A stretch of DNA of 64,000 nucleotides from Flavobacterium sp. 245 (lineage in GTDB: Bacteria > Bacteroidota > Bacteroidia > Flavobacteriales > Flavobacteriaceae), in contig NZ_SNXB01000011.1 of the NCBI RefSeq assembly GCF_004362055.1, forward strand, positions 1 through 64,000, written 5' to 3'. The notes beneath the pieces were generated by a model. That model ran no database searches, was not told the origin of the DNA, and saw only the letters and a list, made by a program, of their open reading frames with translations. The translations under genes and the position numbers were made by a program. How positions within the stretch are numbered: position 1 is the first letter of the stretch; each line of letters opens with the position of its first letter. This document shows positions 40,726-49,781 of the stretch, in pieces.

Positions 40726-43700
40726 TTCCTTCCAATTGATTTTCGTCTTTTTCTTTATCCTCTTTCTCTTTTTGCTTTTTCTTTTCTTTACGCAATTTCT
40801 CTTCTCGAATCATTTCTTTTTCTGCTAAAGTGCGATGAAACAATTCTCTGAATTTATTGTAACTCATCGTAATAATAAAAGCAACTCCGGTTTCAATAAC
40901 CTGCCCTTCAACAGCAACCTGATATTCATTTTTACGATAAGCGCGAAGCATATAACGACCGTCTTTAGTCAATTGATAATCCAATGCAACGTCACCTGCA
41001 ATATTAGTACTTTCTTCATTCGCGCGTTCCTGACCTTCAACTGCAAAACTGCTTCCAACTGTAACTTTTAATCTGTCATCCAACAATTTTTTAGAAATTC
41101 CGACATTTAAATCCGTTCTGTCTTCTCTGGTTCCTGAAGTATAATCATCTGTAGATTCCAGATCAAATTCCAACTGAACTCCCGTTATTAATTCTCCGGC
41201 TAAATCATTTAATTGCTGAGACAGAATTTTACTCACACTTTGTCTTGCCAATGATTCTGCGCTTGTTCCTCCAGCTTCACTTGCAAACGGATTTTCGCCA
41301 ATAAATCTGTTCAATAATAAAAGGGCAAAAACCTGTTTGTTTAATTCGGCTGGCTCTTGTCGCAATTGTTCCAATTTTTGTTGTGTGGTTTCTACGATCG
41401 TTGACGACACATCATAATTTCCATCCGGCAAAACAATATCAAAAGTGATTTCAGGCTTCATTAATTCACCATTCATTTTCAATAAAGTTTGAAATGGTAT
41501 TTTTTGTTTATACGTGTTTTTAGTAGTTTGAGATTCGCTTCCTAACTGATTTCCAAGTAAATCAATTGGAGCCGCATCCACTTTATAAATCGCTGTAATA
41601 TTGACATTTGCCGCAGTCGGCTCGCCGTTCCAGATAATATAACTTCCTTTCTGAATATTGAATTTTCTGCGGATCATATTGAAATTCATTTCATACGCAC
41701 CATCTGAAAATTCATATTTTCCCGTTAAAGTTGTTTTTCCTGACGGATCAATTCCACCTGTCAATTCCGCTTCGCCTTTCAGATTCAGATAGTCTCCGTT
41801 TCCTTTGTCAATTACCAAGGTAAGATCGGCTTCTTTATCTATTGAAATCGCTACATTCACATCCATACCAAGCAATTGAGACTGGTCCAGTTTTGCTTTC
41901 ATTTCAGCTGTTTGTCTGAGGTACACATTATCTTCGTCTACAAACTCGACAATCCCTTCTCGATCCGCTATTGATGGATCTGACTGTGGCAAAACAACTG
42001 AAAATTTAGTTTCATCCTTGATTTTGATACTACCGCCAACAACAGGATTTTCAAGTGTTCCTTTAATGTTCAGTTTGGTATCTAAAATTAAATCGCCGTA
42101 AAATAAATCGTTGTCTTTTTCTTTAGAATGAATGGCTCTAAAATCGTCTGCAACAACGGTCAGGCCGAAATCAAAATTGGTATAATCTGCCGATTTAATG
42201 GTTCCGTTTATCGTTAATTCATTATCATTTTCATCATGGAAGGTGAAACTATCAAACGTAATTACATCATTTTGAAGCGTGATTTTCTCTTGTTTTGTCT
42301 TAAAAAACGAATCGAATTTCGTTACTCTGAAACCAGTATCATTAAAATTCAACTCTCCATTCACTTTTGGTGCGCTGGCGTTTCCTGTAATTTTGAAATT
42401 GCCTGACAAATAACCTGTTCCGTCTTTAATATTGTCCATGCTAAAACCCTGAATACTTTTAATATTCAGTTTATTCAAATCTAAATTAAAATCAAGATTT
42501 CCATCGGCAATGCTATACGTTCCTGTTAGATTTACGTCATTATCTTCTCCAGTCAATGCAACATTAGCATTCAATACATTATTGGTTTTATTGTCTACTT
42601 TAACAGCAATATCGCCAACTGGTTCGCCTTTAAAAGCAAAATCATCAATTTTTATGTCTGATGTAAAAGTTGGTTTTGTCATTACATTTTCGGCAACAGC
42701 ATTTCCATTGATCAAACCTTGCATCAATAATTTATCTTTTTTGACGATGTTCATAATCGTCTCAATTTTGAAGTTTACAAAATCGAGTTGCAGTGTTGCA
42801 TTATCCTGAGTTCCCTGAGATTGAATTTTAAGTTCGTTTCCGGAATTCGCTAAAAAGAATTTATTAACGTAAAGTCTTTTTCCTCCAAATTCAACAACAT
42901 TTTCAGGATCAATACTCCATTTATCATAATTCAGTACAAAATTTTCTGCATCAATTTTGAAGATGTTTTTAGAATCTTCCGCTTTGAAATTTCCTGCAAT
43001 AAAATACTGTTGTTTGTCTTTTGCATCTTTCACTTCAAGTGCATAATTCAAAATATTATTTTCGACTTTTCCGGATAAACTTGTGAACGGAATTTTCAAA
43101 GATCCGCTTTCAATCGTCGCTACAGAAATTTGATATTCTAACGCATTTTCTTTGGCTTCAATATTTATTTTTCCATCAGCAATAGTATTATCAGCATAAA
43201 CAATTCTCGGAATCGTTCCTTTAATTTCTAAAGAATCAGTTACATTATTGTATTTTCCCTCAATTTTAAGAGGTTCTAAACCGGTTAATTTTGGAACCAA
43301 TTTAAAAAGAACCGGATCGTTATCAACCGTCAAAGTAAAAGCCAAACGTTGTTCATCAGATTCTCCATTAACTTTTGGATTTTTTAAATCGATGTATTTT
43401 GAAAGTGATTTTTTTACAGCCGAAACCAAAGTGGTTAATTTGTATTTTCCGTCAACTTCAGCTTTCAAAAATTGAGATGAAATTTTAATGTTATTTCGAT
43501 TTTCATCTGAAAAAGCAATAACCCGAATTGAATCTAAAACAATTGGTTCCTGATCCTGTAAAACCTGAATGTTAGAAAGGAATACTTTTCCGTTTAAAAA
43601 ATCAGGATTACTATTGGCGATATCCGCATCGATATTTCCACGCAGTTTAATTGGCCCCGCATGCAGATGCAGTTTTTCTAAATCGGCTATATCCAGGTTT

Positions 43701-45802
43701 AATTTTAATTGAATGGCCGGATATTTATCTTTTGTATTTCCACTAGCAACTAAATCAAAATTCAAATTCGGATCTTTCATTCCTGATTTAACTGCGAATG
43801 AACCGTTTTCGATATTTCCTTTTAAAGCTAAATCTCTGTAGGTATATTTATTGAAAACTGCTTTCTGAACCAAACCGTCAAAATTGGCCTGAGCTGTTTT
43901 CGGATCTAAACCTTTGCCTTTTACTTTCGCTTTAAGCGTAATTTTTCCAATCGAATCGTTTTTGATTAATCTACCTAAATCGAAATTCAATAAATAAACG
44001 GTTGCATCGTATTTCTCTCTTTTCTTAACGCGTTGGTCAAATAAAGCATCAATTTTTGCATTTCCAAAACTACTGTTTAAAGCCAGATTCGTTTTGAAAT
44101 TCTGCACTGAACCTTTGAATTTTCCCTGCAAACTCAATTGAGAAGGTAATTGAATATTTTTCGGAATTGTTCCCGCTGGCACAAATCCATAAATATCTTT
44201 AAAAGTACTTGAAAGTTTCTTAATATCTAAATCGTAATACGCTTTTTGAGCATTAGGCAAACCTTTTATTTTCCCCGAAAGGGAAACTTTTGTCGTCCCG
44301 ATTCCGCTCATTTCGAATTGCGGAATAGTCAAATCTTTTACTTTTCCGCTCAAGCGTGTATTCAAATATAAAATTGCGTTTGGATTACTTTTAAACGGAT
44401 TTGTTTTCTGTAAATCCGGAACAAATAATAAAATGTCTTTAAATCCGATTTTCGATTGATTTAAATTGGCATCCAGACTCAGATTAGCAATATCCTTTTT
44501 TAAAGCGTCAAGCGAAGGATACGCCACTTTAATTTTATTCTGAAGAAGGGTTTGTGGTGTTCTTAAATACAAATTCTCTAAAGAAGCATTTTTAGGCCCA
44601 TAGAAAAAAACGGTTTTTAAAGCCTGAATTTGCAAACCGCTTTTATCATTTACGGCAAGTGCTTTTATATTTCCCAAAATCGTATCGTTTCCATAATACA
44701 ATTTCTCGGCTTTAAAATTGAATTTATCCAAATCCATATGGCTGTAATCGATTCCTTTTGAAAGCGGTTTCGATTGCATATCATCAAATTTGAAAGCGAT
44801 ATTTTCTAAATTAACATCAGCCAGTTTTACTTTCCAGCCCGATTGTTTGATTGAAGTTGTATCCAAACTTGGCGCCTGAATTTGTTTGTCTTTTGCCCCT
44901 AAACGCAAATTACCTTTTAGATTTTTCACTTCGAAAGTATTAAAATCTAAAAACTGATTGTTCATATCAATTTTATTGACTGACAAATCTAAATTGCCTA
45001 GCTTGATTCCGGAATCTAATTTGGAATCTTTATTATCATATAAAAGATCAATTTGAGATAAACTGATTTTCCCCAATTTCAAACTGAAATCTTTTCGTTT
45101 CGAAATCGTATCAACCGTTTTTACTGAAACTTCAGCAATTTTCTCTACAACATCCTGATTCAAAACAACCCTTAATCCGTTTAAAGCAATATTCGGAATA
45201 TCGAAATTCATTTTATCCAAATCAAATTCTTTGAATTTGGTATCAAAATGTGTCAGTTTTACGCGAACATCATTTTTAGAATAATCATCTTTAAAATTGA
45301 ATTTGATATTGTCGAGATTTACTTTTACGACAGAAATTGTAAATGGTTTACTATCCGGATCTTTTGGTTTTTCAGGTTCTTTTGATTCGAAAGCTTTTAT
45401 GATATAATCGAAATTGAAAACGCCATCTTTATTTCTGGAAATATTAGCCGTAGTATTTTCTAAAGAAACCGAATTGATCTCCAATTCACTACTTACCAAT
45501 TTAAACAAATCGACATCAACCACTAAGCGTTTACCAGCCAATAAAGTATCTTTCTTTTGATCTTCAAAATAGAAACCTTCCAAGACTACATCTTTTGGAA
45601 ATTTAATCGAAATATGATCTAAAGCAACTTTGGTTTTAATCTTTTTATGAAGATAAGAAACCGCTTTGTCCTTAACGAAATTCTGAACGGACGGAACCTG
45701 AATTAAAATAATAAGAAGAAGTAATAATGCAATTATCGAGCCCACGCACCAAAGCAGTATACGTAGTGTTTTTTTAAGAAAATGAATTGTTTTGATATTC
45801 AT
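40709..45802 (-). CDS. tamB: TamB-domain translocation/assembly and lipid-transport protein
   Basis: The 1697-residue protein has an N-terminal transmembrane anchor (about residues 10-35) and a very long beta-rich periplasmic region of AsmA/TamB-like repeats (LDNIKFNFKDD, VDLFKLVSSELEINSVSLEN). A C-terminal TamB domain (about 1180-1640) follows, with NLNIKSIQGFSMDN and LLNRFIGENPFASEAGG. The charged Lys/Glu tail (KLRKEKKKQKEKEDKEKDEN) is low complexity. It should bridge the periplasm, carrying phospholipid or outer-membrane protein clients to the TamL partner encoded immediately downstream. Both are read as one transcript. Confidence 0.92.
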   Translation of the reverse strand: MNIKTIHFLKKTLRILLWCVGSIIALLLLLIILIQVPSVQNFVKDKAVSYLHKKIKTKVALDHISIKFPKDVVLEGFYFEDQKKDTLLAGKRLVVDVDLFKLVSSELEINSVSLENTTANISRNKDGVFNFDYIIKAFESKEPEKPKDPDSKPFTISVVKVNLDNIKFNFKDDYSKNDVRVKLTHFDTKFKEFDLDKMNFDIPNIALNGLRVVLNQDVVEKIAEVSVKTVDTISKRKDFSLKLGKISLSQIDLLYDNKDSKLDSGIKLGNLDLSVNKIDMNNQFLDFNTFEVKNLKGNLRLGAKDKQIQAPSLDTTSIKQSGWKVKLADVNLENIAFKFDDMQSKPLSKGIDYSHMDLDKFNFKAEKLYYGNDTILGNIKALAVNDKSGLQIQALKTVFFYGPKNASLENLYLRTPQTLLQNKIKVAYPSLDALKKDIANLSLDANLNQSKIGFKDILLFVPDLQKTNPFKSNPNAILYLNTRLSGKVKDLTIPQFEMSGIGTTKVSLSGKIKGLPNAQKAYYDLDIKKLSSTFKDIYGFVPAGTIPKNIQLPSQLSLQGKFKGSVQNFKTNLALNSSFGNAKIDALFDQRVKKREKYDATVYLLNFDLGRLIKNDSIGKITLKAKVKGKGLDPKTAQANFDGLVQKAVFNKYTYRDLALKGNIENGSFAVKSGMKDPNLNFDLVASGNTKDKYPAIQLKLNLDIADLEKLHLHAGPIKLRGNIDADIANSNPDFLNGKVFLSNIQVLQDQEPIVLDSIRVIAFSDENRNNIKISSQFLKAEVDGKYKLTTLVSAVKKSLSKYIDLKNPKVNGESDEQRLAFTLTVDNDPVLFKLVPKLTGLEPLKIEGKYNNVTDSLEIKGTIPRIVYADNTIADGKINIEAKENALEYQISVATIESGSLKIPFTSLSGKVENNILNYALEVKDAKDKQQYFIAGNFKAEDSKNIFKIDAENFVLNYDKWSIDPENVVEFGGKRLYVNKFFLANSGNELKIQSQGTQDNATLQLDFVNFKIETIMNIVKKDKLLMQGLINGNAVAENVMTKPTFTSDIKIDDFAFKGEPVGDIAVKVDNKTNNVLNANVALTGEDNDVNLTGTYSIADGNLDFNLDLNKLNIKSIQGFSMDNIKDGTGYLSGNFKITGNASAPKVNGELNFNDTGFRVTKFDSFFKTKQEKITLQNDVITFDSFTFHDENDNELTINGTIKSADYTNFDFGLTVVADDFRAIHSKEKDNDLFYGDLILDTKLNIKGTLENPVVGGSIKIKDETKFSVVLPQSDPSIADREGIVEFVDEDNVYLRQTAEMKAKLDQSQLLGMDVNVAISIDKEADLTLVIDKGNGDYLNLKGEAELTGGIDPSGKTTLTGKYEFSDGAYEMNFNMIRRKFNIQKGSYIIWNGEPTAANVNITAIYKVDAAPIDLLGNQLGSESQTTKNTYKQKIPFQTLLKMNGELMKPEITFDIVLPDGNYDVSSTIVETTQQKLEQLRQEPAELNKQVFALLLLNRFIGENPFASEAGGTSAESLARQSVSKILSQQLNDLAGELITGVQLEFDLESTDDYTSGTREDRTDLNVGISKKLLDDRLKVTVGSSFAVEGQERANEESTNIAGDVALDYQLTKDGRYMLRAYRKNEYQVAVEGQVIETGVAFIITMSYNKFRELFHRTLAEKEMIREEKLRKEKKKQKEKEDKEKDENQLEGNEQKT

Positions 45803-46078
45803 ACGTCAATAAAACACGTTAGATTAAAATTGCGTTATTATAAGGCTGTATTTCTACAGTTTACAAAATTGTAGATTTTAAATTATAACAATTTACACAA
45901 TTATCTGCAATTATTCTAAAATTTTACTGTGAAATGGCTATTTTTTTGGTTCTTACTTTAGCCAAAGCATAAATAAAACTTTGCGCCTTTGCGTCTTTGC
46001 GAGATTAAAAAAGGTCTGTTTTAATAGCTTAAAATAATCTCGCAAAGACGCAAAGGCGCAAAGAAAAATCACTTTAAC
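45803..46078. repeat. Intergenic region with perfect inverted repeat (CTCGCAAAG family), copy 2
   Basis: Arms CTTTGCGCCTTTGCGTCTTTGCGAGATTA (given in parts: 45979-46007) and its exact complement at 46035-46063 match at all 29 positions, with a 27-bp centre. It lies downstream of GSCFA and upstream of tamB, both on the minus strand. Confidence 0.9.
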
Positions 46079-47029
46079 TTAGAATTTGATTTGTGGAAGT
46101 TTATCTCCTAAAAGGTTTATTTTTTGTTGAAGTTTCGCTAAGAATTTTTGATACTGTTCAGATTCTGGATTGAAGCTTCTGTGACGCAGACTTTTTTGAA
46201 TTTCATCAACTTCCTGCATTATCGAAATGCTTTCCTCAGTAACATAATTTTCGCTGAAAAGTTTCCAGATATAATCAATCGCTATTTGGTTGGGATGTAG
46301 CATATCTTCAGTATAAAAACGATAATCGCGAAGTTCATCCATCATGATTTCGTAGGAAGGGAAATAGTTGAAAGTCGAAAGTCGAAAGCCAAAAGTCTGA
46401 TGAAGCGCCGTAAATAAATGTGATTTACTTAATTGGTTTTCAATAAATCCGTCTTTTATGTGACGCACTGGCGAAACAGTAAAAATGAAGTTTATATTTG
46501 GATTTAAAGTCTGAATTAAACCGATAGTATTTTGGATGCTTTTCTGAATTGTATTAACTGGCAATAATTCTTTTTCGAATTGTTTTTGAGGGACTTTATG
46601 GCAATTGGCAACAATCTCATCACTTTCCAGATTTCTGTAAACCCAAGACGTTCCGTACGTGATAATAATGTGTGTTGCTTCTTTTAATTGCTTGTTAGTT
46701 TCTGAAATTGCTTTATTTAAAGTTTCTAGTAATTCTTGCCTGTCAGAATTGCTTAGATCTGAATGTACTTCAAAAGAATGCCAGCGTTCGTTGTGAAAGA
46801 AAACATCTTTTTCTGTAAACCAGTTTTCATTAACTGTTCTCTCCATTACTTTCTCAATTGAAACCGGATTAAAAATAATTCCAAACGGATTTGTTTCATT
46901 CTGAAATTTAAAGTAATCGAATTTCTCCGCCATATTTTCTGCAAAACAAGAACCAAACGAAAGCACTTTCGAATTATAATCGATTGGATTATTGGATTTT
47001 GATAGCGGAATTTGGGTTCTGAATTGCAT
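46079..47029 (-). CDS. GSCFA-domain protein (SGNH hydrolase-like)
   Basis: The 316-residue protein begins MQFRTQIPLSKSNNPIDY and has the naming motif FGSCFAENM with Ser27 as the probable nucleophile. THIIITYGTSWVYRN and LHPNQIAIDYIW are further SGNH/GDSL blocks; D-x2-H in the latter resembles the catalytic Asp/His. GSCFA is considered an SGNH-like hydrolase, perhaps a carbohydrate esterase, with unknown substrate. No signal peptide. It is transcribed alone, with a TAACTTTG box (minus, 47053-47046) just upstream. Confidence 0.9.
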   Translation of the reverse strand: MQFRTQIPLSKSNNPIDYNSKVLSFGSCFAENMAEKFDYFKFQNETNPFGIIFNPVSIEKVMERTVNENWFTEKDVFFHNERWHSFEVHSDLSNSDRQELLETLNKAISETNKQLKEATHIIITYGTSWVYRNLESDEIVANCHKVPQKQFEKELLPVNTIQKSIQNTIGLIQTLNPNINFIFTVSPVRHIKDGFIENQLSKSHLFTALHQTFGFRLSTFNYFPSYEIMMDELRDYRFYTEDMLHPNQIAIDYIWKLFSENYVTEESISIMQEVDEIQKSLRHRSFNPESEQYQKFLAKLQQKINLLGDKLPQIKF

Positions 47030-47381
47030 ATTTATGAATTTTAAACAAAGTTAAAGATTACTCACGACTCTCTTTTAAAATTGCGAAGAAAAAATCGCGC
47101 AAAGTCGCAGAGTCGCAAAGTGTATTGTGTATTGTGTTAAATTTAAATTTAAATTTGAAACAATGGCTTATTTTAATTTGCTTGTATAATAAAAACCACA
47201 CAGTTAAAAACTTTGCGACTCTGCGACTTTGCGTGAAATTGATTAAAGCAATAAAAGCTTAAAAAAACTTTCACCATAAACAAACTCCTTAAAAAAAAAT
47301 TAGGTTTTTAATAACAAAAATCAACTTCACAAACCCAAACAATTCCTTACTTTTGCATCTTCCACTTTTCTAAAAAATCAT
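47030..47381. repeat. Divergent spacer with inverted repeat (CTCGCAAAG family), copy 3
   Basis: This 352-bp region contains CGCAAAGTCGCAGAGTCGCAAAG in two parts: the left arm 47098-47120 and its perfect complement at 47211-47233 (23 nt). The roughly 90-bp centre is A+T-rich. A TACTTTTG -7 box (47348-47355) for the ABC transporter gene follows. A minus-strand TAACTTTG box serves GSCFA. Confidence 0.85.
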
Positions 47382-49127
47382 ATGAAATTATTATATTCTT
47401 ATATAATCAAACACAAAATGCTTCTCTTTTTTGCTTTGATTATGGCCTCAATAAACATTTGTTTCAGTTTATCAGATTCTATTATTACCGGTAAATTAAT
47501 GCAGGATTGCGGTGTTGGTTTGCACAAATATGAAGGAAACGCAGCTGGTTTTATCAAATCTTTATCATTCTGGCTTGGCCTTTCGCTTGGTGCCGCGATG
47601 ATTTCCAGAATCACCAAAAACTTTCAGGATTATTTCACTAATGTGGTGATTCAGCGAACTGGTGCTCAAATGTATACCGACGGAATTAAAAAATCACTAG
47701 ACTTGCCTTATGCCGAATTTGAAGATCAGCGAAGCGGTGAAACTTTGAGCAAATTGACTAAAGTACGTTCCGACTCTGAGAAATTAATTACGCTTTCGAT
47801 TTCTTTAATTTTTCAAACGATCATTGGTTTCATATTCGTAATTGTGTACGTTGCCCGAATTGATTTTCGGATTTCACTTATCTTTTTGGTAACAGCACCA
47901 ATTATTGCTTTAGTAAGTTCTTATCTGGGCAAAAAAATCAAAGTGGTATCGAAAAAAATTGTAAATCAGACGAATGCTTTGGCCGGTTCAACAACAGAGA
48001 GTTTGCGAAATATTGAATTGGTAAAAAGTCTTGGTTTAACGTATCAAGAAGAAAAGCGTCTGAACTTAAATACTTTCAAAATTTTACATCTTGAATTAGA
48101 GAAAGTCCGTTATATCAGAAGTTTAAGTTTTATTCAAGGAACAACAGTTCACTTTTTAAGAACTTGTGTCGTTTTCACTTTATATTATTTCCTTTTTGGA
48201 GGAAAAATTATTGTAGGCGACTTATTGACGATGGTTTTCTTTACTTTTTTCATTTTTGGTCCACTGCAGGAACTTGGAAATTTTATTATTGCAGTTAATG
48301 AAACCAAAGTTTCGATGGAAAATTTCAAAACCTTATTAAGCGCTCCGAAAGAATACCGTCCGAAAGATCCAAAACATGTTGGAGCGATTCAGTCTTTGCT
48401 ATTTTCTAACGTAAGCTTCAAACATAAGACCGCAAAATTTAAAGCGGTTGAAAATATTAATTTTGAAATTAAACAAGGCCAAACTGTTGCCTTTGTTGGC
48501 CCGTCGGGTTCCGGAAAAACGACTTTGGTCAAATTATTAGTTGGATTATATACGCCAGCTGAAGGTCAAGTTCTATATAACGATATTGATTCGACAGAAA
48601 TTGATTTATTAGATTTAAGAAAACAATTAGGTTTTGTAACACAAGATGCACAATTATTCTCTGGAACTATCCGCGAAAATCTTTTGTTTGTAAAACCAAA
48701 TGCAACCGATGAAGATTTATACAATGCCCTGAAAAGAGCAAGCTGTGAAAAATTATTAAGACGCGCCGAAGATGGTTTAAACACTACAATTGGCGAAGGC
48801 GGAATCAAAGTTTCGGGCGGAGAAAAACAACGTTTATCTATTGCCAGAGCGATTCTTAGAAACCCAAATTTATTGATTTTTGATGAAGCAACTTCTGCTT
48901 TAGATTCTATTACGGAAGAAGAAATTAATGCTACAATCCGAAATATTTCAGATAAAAACAGAATTACGGTTTTAATTGCACACCGTTTATCAACTGTAAT
49001 GCACGCTGATAGAATTTTTGTCTTGGAACAAGGTAAAATCATTGAGCAAGGAAAACACGAAGATTTAATTGTCGAGAAAGGATTGTATTATGCTATGTGG
49101 CGCCAACAGATTGGTGAACGTAAATAG
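47382..49127 (+). CDS. ABC transporter, fused permease and ATPase
   Basis: The 581-residue half-transporter has six membrane segments in its N-terminal permease domain (about 10-310) and an ATPase domain (about 335-575). The ATPase has Walker A GPSGSGKTT, Q-loop FVTQDAQLF, signature VSGGEKQRLSIARA, Walker B LLIFDEATSALD and the H-loop AHRLS. It would act as a homodimeric exporter of the MsbA/multidrug (ABCB) class. The cargo, lipid or drug, cannot be told. A -7 box stands 27 bp upstream of the ATG. Confidence 0.94.
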   Translation: MKLLYSYIIKHKMLLFFALIMASINICFSLSDSIITGKLMQDCGVGLHKYEGNAAGFIKSLSFWLGLSLGAAMISRITKNFQDYFTNVVIQRTGAQMYTDGIKKSLDLPYAEFEDQRSGETLSKLTKVRSDSEKLITLSISLIFQTIIGFIFVIVYVARIDFRISLIFLVTAPIIALVSSYLGKKIKVVSKKIVNQTNALAGSTTESLRNIELVKSLGLTYQEEKRLNLNTFKILHLELEKVRYIRSLSFIQGTTVHFLRTCVVFTLYYFLFGGKIIVGDLLTMVFFTFFIFGPLQELGNFIIAVNETKVSMENFKTLLSAPKEYRPKDPKHVGAIQSLLFSNVSFKHKTAKFKAVENINFEIKQGQTVAFVGPSGSGKTTLVKLLVGLYTPAEGQVLYNDIDSTEIDLLDLRKQLGFVTQDAQLFSGTIRENLLFVKPNATDEDLYNALKRASCEKLLRRAEDGLNTTIGEGGIKVSGGEKQRLSIARAILRNPNLLIFDEATSALDSITEEEINATIRNISDKNRITVLIAHRLSTVMHADRIFVLEQGKIIEQGKHEDLIVEKGLYYAMWRQQIGERK

Positions 49128-49138
49128 GAGCCTTTTTT

Positions 49139-49166
49139 AATCTCGCAAAGACGCAGAGTCGCATAG
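49139..49166 (+). repeat. CTCGCAAAG-family repeat, left of the GxxExxY gene
   Basis: AATCTCGCAAAGACGCAGAG followed by TCGCATAG (49139-49166) is a copy of the family, with a degenerate opposite arm at about 49177-49196 (GCTTTACGACTCTTC). It faces the complementary copy at 49638-49666 across the GxxExxY gene. Confidence 0.85.
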
Positions 49167-49212
49167 TTTTTTTATAAGCTTTACGACTCTTCTTTTTTAT
49201 TTAAGTTTTTTA

Positions 49213-49590
49213 TTAAAGATTTGAAACTACTCTTTTTATACCGAATTTGATAATTGGTACGTTAAAGTTAATTAGTAAGCCTAACTTCATTTTTGTGATT
49301 TTAAGATACGTTAATACTTGTTTCGCGTGAATATCAGTCAGTTGTTCAATTGATTTAATCTCTAGAATTACTTTATTTTCAACTATCAAATCCGCTCTAA
49401 ATCCAATATCTAGATTTATTTGATCCCAAATCACGGGTAAAGTTTTCTGTCTTTCCACACTTAATCCTCTTTTAGTTAATTCATGATGTAGAATTGCTTC
49501 ATAAACAGATTCTAACAAACCCGGTCCTAATTTTACATGTATTTTGTAACAAACATCAACCACAACAGCTGAAATTTCATTCTCAGTCAT
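49213..49590 (-). CDS. GxxExxY protein (PD-(D/E)XK nuclease-like fold)
   Basis: The 125-residue product from MTENEISAVV has the name-giving motif GLLESVY (G24, E27, Y30) and the nuclease-like core FRADLIVENKVILEIKS with D67 and E77-x-K79. That is the D...ExK arrangement of the PD-(D/E)XK superfamily (PDDEXK_3). The family is scattered across bacteria and its substrate is unknown. A longer in-frame start at 49737 lies in repeat DNA and was not used. The gene is bracketed by inverted copies of the CTCGCAAAG repeat, which is compatible with movement as a cassette. Confidence 0.88.
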   Translation of the reverse strand: MTENEISAVVVDVCYKIHVKLGPGLLESVYEAILHHELTKRGLSVERQKTLPVIWDQINLDIGFRADLIVENKVILEIKSIEQLTDIHAKQVLTYLKITKMKLGLLINFNVPIIKFGIKRVVSNL

Positions 49591-49637
49591 TTTTAAAAAT
49601 TTAAAGTATAAACTTACAAAAATAAAATTTAAAAAAA

Positions 49638-49772
49638 CTTTTCGACTCTGCGTCTTTGCAAGATTAAAAAAGTATTCTGCCTCCAAAACATAATCCTTAG
49701 TAATTAAATTAACGCAAAAAAAAAAGTCGCAAAGCATAAAATACTTTGCGACTCTGCGTCTTTGCGAGATTA
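49638..49772 (-). repeat. CTCGCAAAG-family repeats, right of the GxxExxY gene
   Basis: CTTTTCGACTCTGCGTCTTTGCAAGATTA (in parts, 49638-49666) and a second copy at 49744-49772 (CTTTGCGACTCTGCGTCTTTG then CGAGATTA) both face opposite to the copy at 49139. A short AAGTCGCAAAG at about 49724-49734 forms a small hairpin with the second copy. It sits between alaS (3' end) and the GxxExxY gene. Confidence 0.85.
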
Positions 49773-49781
49773 AAAAAAAAC

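Noticed and set aside
47030..47381. tRNA or other RNA gene in the GSCFA/ABC spacer
   Set aside because: The strong pairing is explained by the dispersed inverted repeat; no cloverleaf can be drawn.
48566..49042. 158-codon minus-strand ORF inside the ABC transporter gene
   Set aside because: It is antisense to the Walker A to H-loop region; the plus frame holds all ATPase motifs.
49591..49737. N-terminal extension of the GxxExxY protein
   Set aside because: This part is translated repeat and A+T spacer; family members start near MTENEIS.
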